This document shows positions 42,801 through 49,564 of a stretch of 64,000 nucleotides of DNA, one piece after another. The notes below the pieces were generated by a model. That model saw only the letters and a list, made by a program, of their open reading frames with translations, searched no databases and had not been told where the DNA came from. This DNA is from Smittia aterrima (taxonomy: Eukaryota; Arthropoda; Insecta; Diptera; Chironomidae), in assembly GCA_033063855.1 (NCBI GenBank), contig CP093830.1, positions 9,982,854-10,046,853 of the forward strand, written 5' to 3'. Position 1 is the first letter of the stretch. Each line of letters begins with the position of its first letter. A program made the position numbers and the translations under genes.

Positions 42801-45800
42801 TATTACGATCCTGGAAGCAGAGAGAGATAGCGGTTTCATTAAAATTTTATTGTTTACTAGAAACTGGAGAGAACTTTCCATTACATCAAGCTTCGTGGTC
42901 AAAGTGAAAAGTTTTACGACAAGAGAGCTTTAAATCATTTTTACTCTTCGAGTCGTCAGAACGGAAATAGTTTCACTAATGAGATCTCGCTTAAAGTAAA
43001 TGTTTTTGGTTTTTGTCAACTTCTAATTGAGCGCACAGACAAATAAAATGACGAAAAAAGGGTTTTTCAAGTTGAGCACTCCTTGATTCTCCTGCAACGC
43101 GTAATTTTCCCTTAAACACTTTCATGATAAAATTAGAAAATGTGTGTTCATGAATTTTTAATGAATTTTCCATCCAAATTCGAGACGAACAGCAAAGAGA
43201 ACGAGAAATGGTGCAGAGAAAGCAGAACTTTACGTGTTGGAAGTTAATTTGAGCTGAAAAATTCACGAAAGCACACACACTGCCATTAAAATCCTGGATG
43301 TAAGCAAAATTAGCCCAAGATAAAAGCCACAGCGTTGGAAAGGAAGAAGTGTGATGAGGGGTGAAAAACACATAAATTGAATTAATGAATAATTAAATTT
43401 GCATACTCCTAACCTTCCATCTAAAGGGTTGGCAAGACTAAAACACATTTTTTTATTATTTCTACCTCCCATACATTTCTGCTGATACTCTCCGACCTTT
43501 CCACCATCAACACGTACTAAAAGGCCAAAGCCTTTCATAAGAGGACCACTGACCTGCTTTGTCGCTAAACTCAAAAGTAAGACTTTCACTCACTTCTCGT
43601 CATGTCGGCACTGACAGGGAAAAAGGTGAAAATTTTCCTGTATCACGAGCCGTCAGCTAATACTTTCGGAGACATTAATAAATTAAGGCGAATAGCGGTG
43701 CGAATAAAAGGTCAGAGAGAGGGTTCAACAAATGTAAATCAGTGCAAAAATCGATATTTGTTCTTTTTAATGGATTCAAAGCAGCAGAAGTTTTCAATTA
43801 AAAAGAACGAAATAAATCGAATCTAGGCTCGTTCGGTAAGCCAACATGAATTGTTATTTCTCTGGCCGATGTTCGATTGTATTTTGAACAAGTTGAACAA
43901 GGAAAGTTTAGCAAAGAAAATTCCACAAGTGAAAAACAAATCGGGACGAAGAGGATTGTGTGCAATGAATCGTTGAGGAGAAAAAGTGAATTAATTGTTT
44001 GCCAGAACCAAAACGAGCGTAGTGAAAATTTCATTCATTGATTCTTTTGCCAATTTCATCCCAGACGTGGCAAACTTTGCAATTTTCTTTGCTTGTTGGC
44101 GAAATGCCAAGAATTATGAAATGTTTTCTACGAGCAAAGCTGCAATTAAAATTTTCGTGCATCTTAAACAAGAAGAGCAATTAAGTAATGGTGAGATGCA
44201 GTTCACTCAACAAGGGATGAACACAAAAGGGAAAAATGCATTACGACATCGCACTTTATTATTATTCAAGAACTGCTGAAACATTCAGTTTGCATTTCAT
44301 TTTTTTTTTGTTCTTTCTTCATTCTTTCTGCTATGTTTCTGCTCTTAGTAGCTCGCTTGCTCGCCTCGCTTTGCAAGCGCAAAAATCGATAATTCACTCT
44401 TGTGCACAACGAATTGCGAAAGTGACACAGCAAAGAGAGCAATGAAATGGAAAATTTAAATGTCACCACCGAAGAGCCTGAAGGAAGAAAGAAGGTTTCA
44501 TTTCCATAACATCGCCTCGAGATTGAGAGACAGCGATAGCGATTGTCTGCAGTCAATAAATTGATGTAATGAGATCATTAATAAGCAAAATCAGTAAACA
44601 AATTCTTGCGGAAAGCACTTCAAGCTAATAAAAATGTAAATTAACTGATGAAGTGGCAAACGATTGGCTTAACTTTACACACAATGATTGATTGAAAAGT
44701 TTAATTTCCACATGCAAATTCAATAAATGTTACAATCGATAATCTTGACTTTGGAACAAATTGGATGTCAAGCGAATGCGATTAGACGAAACATAAATCA
44801 ATTCCGAAGGATGAAGCAGTTAAAGTTGATGAATCTTTTTCCTCCTCCGTTCATTGCCCGCAATTGAGCCAATTAAAGGAAACCAAAGCTCAGCAGTTAG
44901 TCGAAACGTGAAGGATGTTAAAGACAATCGGCTTTCTATCTAAAGCCCTCTTCACTACTTTTCTTCTGTATGCTTTATAAGTTTTTATGGGCAAAAATCG
45001 ATTTTTATTATCCTTCTTTTGTGTTTCTGCACACAATTTTCTTTTCTCTCGAAACGAAAAGAACGAGCGAGGAAATCAAAGAAATATTTTTATAAAAATA
45101 AATCGGTTATTATGCCAACGAAACGAAAAGGGAAGAACAACGAAAAGGCGACGAGAACAAACTTTCAGTTCCTTGGAAACTTCCGTTAAGACGATCAACT
45201 CTACTTTGTAACCATCAAGCGTTGAATATTCAATTCGTCGCTCTTGACTTGCACTTATTCATGACATTTGATTGCTAGTTGTCAGAAATGTCAGTGAGTT
45301 GGTGAGAGAAGCCTTACGAGCGAGCCTACTTAGTATTCATAAACTCACCTGGTAAGTCATATAGCTCTGATCCTCGATAATTCCATCGACTGCCGCCATT
45401 TGATATCCGCCGTGCATGTTTTGATTCTTGCCGGGATACGATGTGCTTCGTCGATATTTTGTTGGTGAGTTTGGGTTTGGTGATAATCCTTGCGAGCTGG
45501 AAGCACTTGATGGCATTGCGTATTGCGTGAGATTTTTGCGCTGATGAGGTGGAACATTCATCGGATTTAAGTTTGGAACAGATCGACCACGATTATTCCA
45601 GTTGGTGATAGATGCTTGAGATGATGATTGGTGGAGTTGAAGTTGCTGTTGTTGTTGCTGTTGATGTTGCATTTGCTGCCATGGAGAGTTCGGACCGGAA
45701 TTCGACCAGGCAGCTGAATAATTGTTACTGTTATTGCCATTATTCTTATTGTAATGGATATATTGCTGCTGCTGCTGCTGTGAAGCGTTGTTACGTGAAG

Positions 45801-46404
45801 CAATGCTGCTGTTTGGCGACAGGCCATGATGCGGTTGCTGTGACATAATCGGCCGCTTATGCATTTGTCCATTATTGGTAGACGAATAATTTACGAAGCC
45901 GGAGTTTTCGACCTCGCCAATCGACCAGGGGCTGTCGGGAGAGTTTGACGCTTGAAAGTTTAATGATGCTCCGCTCTGTGCCATCAGCAAATGTCCGTTG
46001 TTGCCATTCAAAAAGTGATTATTGCTTGCGCCTGATGATGTTACGACATTCAAGCAACTCATATCGCTGCCTTTCATATTTAGGTCAACATCAATTTCGT
46101 TTGATAGCGATGACGACGATGTGCCTATCGTGATTGGAGAGTGAAACGGCATTTTTGGTGAGCTGTGTTCTCCCGTCAATAAGCTTGAAGCTCCTCCGCC
46201 GTTTTTTAAATTGTTTCCATTGACAGTCGCTTTCAGAATGTCATCGGAGTCGTCTCCGCCGTTTGGAGTTAATAATTGAGCCACTTCAGGTTTGCTTGTC
46301 GCGTCAGACATTGCGAGAGCTTCTTCTTTAGACACTTGCGATGAGCTTGGCAATGTTGAGGGGTTTGAAGGACTTGAGAGCGCCATTGTTGTCGTTGTCG
46401 GCAT
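894..46404 (-). CDS. orb2: Orb2-like CPEB (CPEB2/3/4 class), long isoform
   Basis: RNA-binding translational regulator that binds UUUUA-type elements in 3' UTRs. Coding exons, 5' to 3' on the minus strand: 45349-46404, 42729-42810, 18552-18602, 15155-15184, 2780-2956, 2609-2721, 1498-1708, 1338-1423, 1076-1282, 894-1010. All phases agree, giving 709 residues. Residues 1-352 are a low-complexity S/N/Q-rich region with Q runs near 209-214 and 243-254. The C-terminal third has RRM1 (KVFVGGL and KGYAFLLF), RRM2 (RKTVFVGGV) and the CPEB zinc-binding ZZ domain (MCDECGGQRC through CEHCWATIHS), ending RAVPFRWC. The linker VQIRPW between the RRMs marks the CPEB2-4/Orb2 class rather than Orb/CPEB1. The start is the first ATG in the open frame; ATG at codon 7 is an alternative. 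The gene spans 45 kb because of large introns that host two other genes. Confidence 0.93.
2957..10999 (-). other. Large orb2 intron, distal part
   Basis: This is the 3' portion of the intron between the microexon (15155-15184) and the exon at 2780-2956. It is AT-rich with many short homopurine runs, a (CCTT) run near 8106-8120 and a short CAG run near 6661-6672. Open frames are all under about 100 codons, lack conserved motifs and have no matching splice sites. I see no gene here. Confidence 0.6.
11001..11032 (+). promoter_or_regulatory. Candidate promoter of the nested ankyrin gene (twin GATA plus TATA)
   Basis: TTATCTTATCA (11001-11011) contains two reverse-orientation GATA-factor sites. 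TATTTATA (11025-11032) is a TATA-like box about 240 nt upstream of the ATG at 11274, with a small leader intron in between. The start point itself is not resolved. Confidence 0.35.
11216..11269 (+). other. 54-nt 5'-UTR intron of the nested ankyrin gene
   Basis: A GTGAGT donor at 11216 and a tgtttttag acceptor ending at 11269 bracket a typical small dipteran intron. It ends four bases before the ATG at 11274, so the leader would be spliced while the coding region is a single exon. Confidence 0.55.
11274..12482 (+). CDS. Ankyrin-repeat protein with degenerate peptidase-like C-terminal region
   Basis: Single-exon frame of 402 codons, nested in an orb2 intron on the opposite strand. Residues about 30-103 form two or three ankyrin repeats (GADINFQD, TPLHIAIEKGNIELIKLLL, GERPVDVALNSKSFDIVKLL). 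A low-complexity linker (about 105-140) follows, then a mostly hydrophobic domain (about 165-345). At 237-243 the latter contains AHKLLHY followed by NECKPY. This looks like the helix of a zinc metallopeptidase (HExxH) in which the catalytic Glu is replaced (HKLLH), so it is probably not an active peptidase; the link to peptidases is inference from that motif alone. The C-terminus is basic and charged. There is no signal peptide, so it is likely cytosolic. A 54-nt leader intron and upstream TATA/GATA motifs support a real gene. The function is unknown. Confidence 0.82.
   Translation: MTESEINLSVELCMVISSTTQLLSNKNEVFRLLTTGADINFQDANRFFNTPLHIAIEKGNIELIKLLLSFNPNQRIRNMNGERPVDVALNSKSFDIVKLLNEEYRVTSKEKQSTSTDVIEKDSFDSGVSEAHSETNAKHVAHYTSSRVQFLLSISKIDPHFKRTSFNMDEVREIYSKLDENIFLRPLLKLAKEIKSLEIYFLHDQSNNELSSCSVTELNGTIFIFGARNGSAFQALLAHKLLHYSLNHINDNECKPYRRKQSEKMFRFKKIVTIYKRRIETLSPMCQRVFDLPESLWDAELIACVPFLLALHFDDPTTLNEITENHKELFDFYFEVVLKDLDDYLVRSNLRRFKERPVEGSSFGITKPYDPYKTERLEEKYGSNYRHNKRNNRDLERLCTIV
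12551..12681 (+). terminator. Poly(A) signals of the nested ankyrin gene
   Basis: ATTAAA at 12551-12556 and AATAAA at 12676-12681 lie about 70 and 195 nt after the stop codon at 12480-12482. Either could define the 3' end. Confidence 0.45.
12700..15154 (-). other. orb2 intron, no gene seen
   Basis: This is the rest of the intron between the ankyrin gene and the 30-nt microexon. It is AT-rich, and frames up to 67 codons show no recognisable motif. Nothing beyond the acceptor and donor signals of orb2 can be supported. Confidence 0.6.
15155..15184 (-). other. orb2: 30-nt microexon of orb2
   Basis: The exon is flanked by a clean acceptor (cattgcag) and donor (gtaaga) on the minus strand. It starts and ends in phase 1 and adds ten residues (KLDFHEFIP plus a split Gly) just ahead of GKPFYQNDEP. 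As a symmetric exon it can be included or skipped without a frameshift. It lies between the 51-nt exon and the exon carrying the start of RRM1. Confidence 0.8.
15185..18551 (-). other. orb2 intron between the microexon and the 51-nt exon
   Basis: About 3.4 kb of AT-rich intron. It holds a (GA) run at 16018-16030 and a TCGC tetranucleotide run near 17638-17654. Regulatory sequence controlling the two small flanking exons could lie here, but nothing specific is identifiable. Overlapping small frames at 16169-17100 do not look like genes. Confidence 0.55.
16018..16030. repeat. (GA)n microsatellite
   Basis: GAGAGAGAGAGAG. Comparable GA/CT runs occur at about 19520-19534, 22197-22210, 22420-22434, 24164-24180, 34440-34453, 39256-39268 and 41556-41573, all within orb2 introns. 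Such runs can bind GAGA-type factors; that is inference. Confidence 0.7.
18552..18602 (-). other. orb2: 51-nt symmetric cassette-type exon of orb2
   Basis: The acceptor (ctcattgcag) and donor (gtaag) are clear on the minus strand. It is phase 1 at both ends and encodes 17 residues, GFLNCNSTTLQSLAQLQ. Both first-exon routes (42729-42810 and 31496-31850) end in phase 1 with a G and can join it. Only this reading frame is free of stops. Confidence 0.8.
18603..24690 (-). other. orb2 intron between the 51-nt exon and the nested vitellogenin receptor
   Basis: About 6 kb of AT-rich intron, with several GA/CT runs and one notable inverted repeat at 21809-21840. The 98-codon frame at 21663-21959 spans that repeat, but it has no homology I recognise and no splice context. 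No gene is supported. Confidence 0.55.
21809..21840. repeat. Perfect 9-bp inverted repeat
   Basis: CGCGATATC at 21809-21817 and its reverse complement GATATCGCG at 21832-21840, separated by 14 bp. The arms are rich in CpG, which stands out in an AT-rich intron. It may be a protein-binding site or chance. Confidence 0.7.
24694..24706 (+). promoter_or_regulatory. Paired GATA sites upstream of the vitellogenin receptor
   Basis: CTTATCTGATAGC holds two back-to-back GATA-factor sites about 270 nt upstream of the ATG at 24965 and about 160 nt upstream of the leader intron. GATA factors commonly drive insect reproductive and fat-body genes. The role here is inferred. Confidence 0.3.
24853..24960 (+). 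other. 108-nt 5'-UTR intron of the vitellogenin receptor
   Basis: Donor GTGAGT at 24853 and acceptor gatttcag ending at 24960, four bases before the start codon at 24965. This implies a spliced leader exon upstream. Confidence 0.5.
24965..30925 (+). CDS. yl: Vitellogenin receptor (LDL-receptor family, Yolkless type)
   Basis: Oocyte endocytic receptor for yolk proteins. Exons: 24965-25175, 25235-25518, 25579-25932, 25985-26455, 26513-26945, 27004-27420, 27476-28663, 28716-30391, 30446-30579, 30640-30925. Phases agree throughout, giving 1817 residues, close to other insect receptors. A signal peptide (about 1-23, VLMLCGSLALTLA) precedes five LDLa repeats, two EGF modules, a YWTD propeller (FYWTE, MFWTDWG, LYWADAH, IYWSDWE), an EGF and a second propeller (LYWIDGH, LYWSDGD, LYWTSYG). 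Then come an EGF (about 917), eight LDLa repeats (about 959-1288), two EGFs including a calcium-binding DIDEC type, a third, poorly conserved propeller and a last EGF. A transmembrane helix (about 1690-1711, WTMFIIFFIAAVAGIWFYIY) and a 105-residue tail follow. The 5+8 LDLa layout separates it from LRP1 and megalin. The gene is nested antisense inside an orb2 intron. Confidence 0.93.
30926..31495. other. Spacer between the vitellogenin receptor and the orb2 alternative exon
   Basis: An ATTAAA at 30991-30996, about 66 nt after the receptor stop, may be its poly(A) signal. The rest is AT-rich orb2 intron. No other gene is visible. Confidence 0.5.
31496..31850 (-). CDS. orb2: Alternative first coding exon of orb2 (short isoform)
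   Basis: A 355-nt open exon starts at an ATG (31850) and ends at a GTAAAA donor in phase 1, the phase required by the 51-nt exon at 18552-18602. Spliced there it gives a 448-residue protein with the same RRMs and ZZ domain. The 118 private residues begin MFRAYGSF, with aromatic residues at 2, 5 and 8. They include a P/T/S-rich stretch and an H/Q segment (LHAHQQQHQQQ, residues 81-91). An in-frame stop lies about 19 codons upstream. Candidate acceptors just upstream mostly do not match the phase-0 donor of the long first exon, so a separate promoter is the simplest reading. This resembles the Orb2A/Orb2B arrangement of Drosophila. No transcript evidence is available here. Confidence 0.7.
31851..42728 (-). 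other. orb2 intron upstream of the alternative first exon
   Basis: About 10.9 kb. The part next to 31850 would hold the leader and promoter of the short orb2 isoform, but I cannot place a start site. A relatively CpG-rich block near 33440-33550 stands out from the AT-rich background. Frames such as 32942-33304, 39331-39606 and 39659-40039 lack conserved motifs, and at least the last starts at a non-ATG codon. No gene is supported. Confidence 0.5.
42729..42810 (-). other. orb2: 82-nt second coding exon of the orb2 long isoform
   Basis: A strong pyrimidine tract and acceptor (ctctgcttccag) precede it and a GTGAGC donor follows on the minus strand. It enters in phase 0, matching the donor at 45349, and leaves in phase 1, matching the 51-nt exon. 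It encodes 27 whole residues containing DMRSLEHCLNDITNTAG. Its phase change links the long N-terminal exon to the shared body of the gene. Confidence 0.85.
42811..45348 (-). other. First large intron of the orb2 long isoform
   Basis: AT-rich intron with a good donor (GTGAGT at 45348 downward) and the acceptor at 42811-42820. Frames up to 126 codons (42991-43589) are unremarkable. No gene is seen. Confidence 0.6.
45640..45782 (-). repeat. orb2: CAG/CAA glutamine-coding repeats in orb2
   Basis: Two imperfect trinucleotide tracts on the minus strand code for glutamine: near 45640-45680 (residues about 243-254, broken by M and H) and near 45768-45782 (six Q, residues 209-214). The second is close to pure CAG and therefore prone to length change. 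Confidence 0.8.
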
Positions 46405-47455
46405 TTCAAACTTCACGTTCCCGATATGTTTTATCTTTTCTTTCTTCCTACTCTCTGCTTTCACTCCAAACCTCGTATTGTTCCTCTCAAAACTGCTTTC
46501 TTCCGATCTCTTCACAAAAGATTCCTCGCGACTTATGTATACAGCAGTTTATATTTAGAGCACTATTATATTTTCTTTAATAAATTTTCTATCTACCGTA
46601 ACATCGACCGATATACACGTAAAACGAAAAAACAGAAGAGTCTGTTGTTTTGCACGAAAAAAAATTCCTTTCGCGAGCTTTCCTCGCGAGCGTGAAAAAC
46701 TCCACGAGTCTCGATTCTGTTTTTGGCTTTAGTGACACGCTCTCGACTTTATCGACGAAACACGGCTTAAGCTTCACACAAACTTGCTGAGTTTTGGCGA
46801 ATGAAATTTAATTTTCCAAAAATACATTTAAAATAATCGAGACGACCGCGCAGAATCTCCACTTTTTCTTTCTCCACACACACTTTTCCTTCTTTCGGAT
46901 TATTTCAATATTTTCACTAGATAAATTCAACTATATTAAGAGCTAAAGAATTAAAGCACTACTGTGTTCTCCTAGGTTCGAGATAAGATTACTTTAACTA
47001 GAATGTCGAGATTAATGAGTAAAATTTTTTTTATGCTTTTGCGTTTTGAACTGGAAACGAGAAAGTTTCGAGTTTTTATATAATCGCGATTATTCACTAG
47101 AAATGTTAAGCAATCGATTTGTTATCAGTCCACAGACTTAGTTCAACACTTTCTCTACTCGATTCACTAATCAGCTTATTTAAATTGCTGGTAGTTTTCC
47201 CAGGATTTCCCCGAAGCAAAGTATCGAGATTTCACACCACAAAAACTTTTCTTGACGGGGACGCAAAGGTTTTCAATGAAAACTCAGCCGTGTACTAGAT
47301 TGATTTTCTTGCGAAAGTGTGTGAACGAGAAAAACCGGTTTGAAATTTTCCGCGCATTGGGGGACGAAAAACTTTTGTGGAAAATCAAATTTTCTTTTTT
47401 TAATTTTTTAATTTTTATTCATGTCATGGATTTTTATCGAAATGCGAATCTTTTC
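46405..47455 (-). promoter_or_regulatory. orb2 long-isoform leader and promoter region; XK-related 3' end
   Basis: The frame upstream of the ATG at 46404 stays open to about 46515 without another ATG. Two copies of TCGCGAG (46671-46677 and 46684-46690) lie about 270-290 nt upstream. The far end holds the XK-related gene 3' end, with TTTATT (AATAAA on the minus strand) at 47414-47419. No TATA box can be assigned with confidence. Confidence 0.4.
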
Positions 47456-47456
47456 T

Positions 47457-49366
47457 TTATTCATTGGCGAATAAAACTTTGTCCTTTGGCTTGAGATAAA
47501 AGAAATAAAGAACGAAGCACATCACGCTCATGATTCCACTTTGAAGAGTCACAAGAAACATGAACTCGAACCACCACGAATCAAGAAACTCTTTAAACTT
47601 ATACCAAGCAATTGTCATTGCGATATTTTGTGCAAGTACGAGAAGGAAGTATCCAATGTACCATCGACGAACGTTCTTAAACTTCACTTTGAACTCCATT
47701 AGATTGAAGATGTAAATGTAGGCGAGGATGAAGTAGAAGCTTGTCCTTTGCCATTTGTCTTGAAATCTCGTTTCATTGATTAGACAAAGTAACATGAAAA
47801 TGTAGTGAGCCAGACAAAGCCATCCAATGATATCGAGATAGAAGACAGCGAATACTGAGATCGAAATCATTCGCATCACGAGGAACATGACCCAGCCGAG
47901 GAAAGAAATAAACTTTGCTACCACGTCGTCGTTTTCGATTCCGCCGACAACTGTTCTTCGCGTTGGCAAGAGAATGTCATTTTCATCGAAAGTTGAAGTT
48001 GGCGATGTCGGAACCTTTTTGATCTCCTTGTCTCCTCGAGGATGTTGCTCAAACATTCCTTCGGGAATTCGAGGAACTTTCTCTTTAATAAAACTCTCAG
48101 CGTTGAAGAGCATCATGTCTTTGAAGGTTGAGAGTCGATGAAGTTTATCAACTATGGGATGCTTTGCACTTGTTGGACGAGGCGGAGGCGGAAGAGACGG
48201 AACGCGATCAAAGTTTTCATCGAATTCGTCTAACTCAGCCGCATTGCTTGTCTTTCGTAAATATTCTTTGATCTCGTCGATATTTTCGATCAAATCATCG
48301 TCAGGAACATTTTCTTTAGAAGTTGAAGGTCGATCACTGTCAACTTCATCTGGAACTCGAAGTTTTGTAGCTGAAATCATTTTGTCGTCGTCAGTTATGT
48401 TACTAATGAAACCAACTTGATTCAACGTTTTCTCCTGCTTGTCATCGAAGTTGTTATAATCAAGATTCATCGTTTTGCGATCGACAGGAATATTTTCAAC
48501 GACTTGTGAATTTTGCTGTTGACCTATTTCTGCTGGAGTTGACAAAGTTCTTCTAAAAGTATCGCTTCGTACTTTAACTTGATGCGGAGCTAGCCAAGGA
48601 TAACTTTTTCCAACAAGTTTCTGACTCTCAAATCGTTGAAACGATTCAACTGTCATTGCCATTTTAATCAACGAGAGCACAACGCTAATCGATTGAATGA
48701 AAGCTGAAACAAAACCATAATTCAAATATCACTTTGACTAGACTTTGCTGATGATCTCACCGGTGTCGTAATTCCTAAACAAATCCTCGCGCAATAAAAT
48801 GTAAAGTTGTAAAATAACTTGCGGAGCTGAGTGGAAGAACGACTGCAAGAAGTGATAAAGTTCAAATGGAGAATGTTCAGCTGCTTTAGTCAACGCATGA
48901 TGTCTGTCGTAAGTGTTCTTGTCGTGAAATAATGATTCGACGCACCAGAAAATCTTTCGCGAGAACCTGAAAAAGAATTTAAAACATAAAATATTTTTTT
49001 CTTATCGATTTCGATGATTCACCTGTAAATTGCGCAAATCGGGAACAGCAGAAAGTTTATCAAAACTCGAGCTAAAAACTTCCATTTCTCGCTGCCACAT
49101 CCAACTTCATTCGGCCACTGATCAGAAATCAAAACACAAAATAATGTGATGACAGCAGGCACGAAGACAACACCCAACGTGATCCACGCATAGGTCGAAT
49201 GTCTATCAAGGAAATGTTGATAAACTGCTGCGCCATCCACGACCATCAAGCTCATGTAAACGAGAAGCTCAACTACACATGGCACCAGATAATTTAAGCT
49301 GATTTGCCATCGCGTTTTCACAGAGTGCCCAAGTATTTTCACTGGAATTCCATCGAGCGGATCCAT
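47457..49366 (-). CDS. XK-related (XKR) multi-pass membrane protein
   Basis: Coding exons on the minus strand: 49023-49366, 48761-48966, 47457-48703; phases 2 then 1; 598 residues. Exon 1 carries about three hydrophobic segments (YLVPCVVELLVYMSLMVV, VVFVPAVITLFCVLI, LINFLLFPICAIY). Exon 2 has the family-typical HFLQSFFHSAPQVILQLYIL. Exon 3 adds SISVVLSLIKMAM, a hydrophilic insert at about 207-443, and several more membrane segments. XKR proteins are plasma-membrane lipid scramblases or partners of lipid-transfer proteins. Which of these applies here cannot be told. The insert contains a proline run (VPSLPPPPRP, a possible SH3 ligand) and acidic stretches including DEFD (342-345). The C-terminal tail after the last helix is only about 12 residues. 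Huntingtin ends 198 bp upstream on the same strand. Confidence 0.88.
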
Positions 49367-49564
49367 CTTTGTTCGTTGACTTACTTCGAATGCAACGAAA
49401 TGAAATATTTCGCCTCGTTTGTTATCTTATCAAGTTATTTCGTGAGTGTTGAACGATAACAATTCCAACGCATGAAATTGCTTTGGTGACAAACAAACTC
49501 TCGTTTCCATGGTTTTTGGTAAAATAAATTTTTATTTGCGACTCTTTCACATGCGATAATCTTT
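49367..49564 (-). promoter_or_regulatory. Compact huntingtin 3' end and XK-related promoter spacer
   Basis: Only 198 bp separate the huntingtin stop from the XK-related ATG. TTTATT at 49531-49536 (AATAAA on the minus strand) lies about 29 nt after the huntingtin stop, so its 3' UTR is very short. TGTTATCTTATCAA at about 49419-49432 contains two GATA sites and lies about 55 nt upstream of the XK-related ATG. Confidence 0.5.

Noticed and set aside
42991..43589. Overlapping minus-strand frames of 126 and 108 codons
   Set aside because: No recognisable domain, and the two frames lie in different phases without a usable intron.
45337..46515. Starting the long orb2 isoform at 46515
   Set aside because: The codon there is GTG. 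The first true ATG in frame is at 46404.
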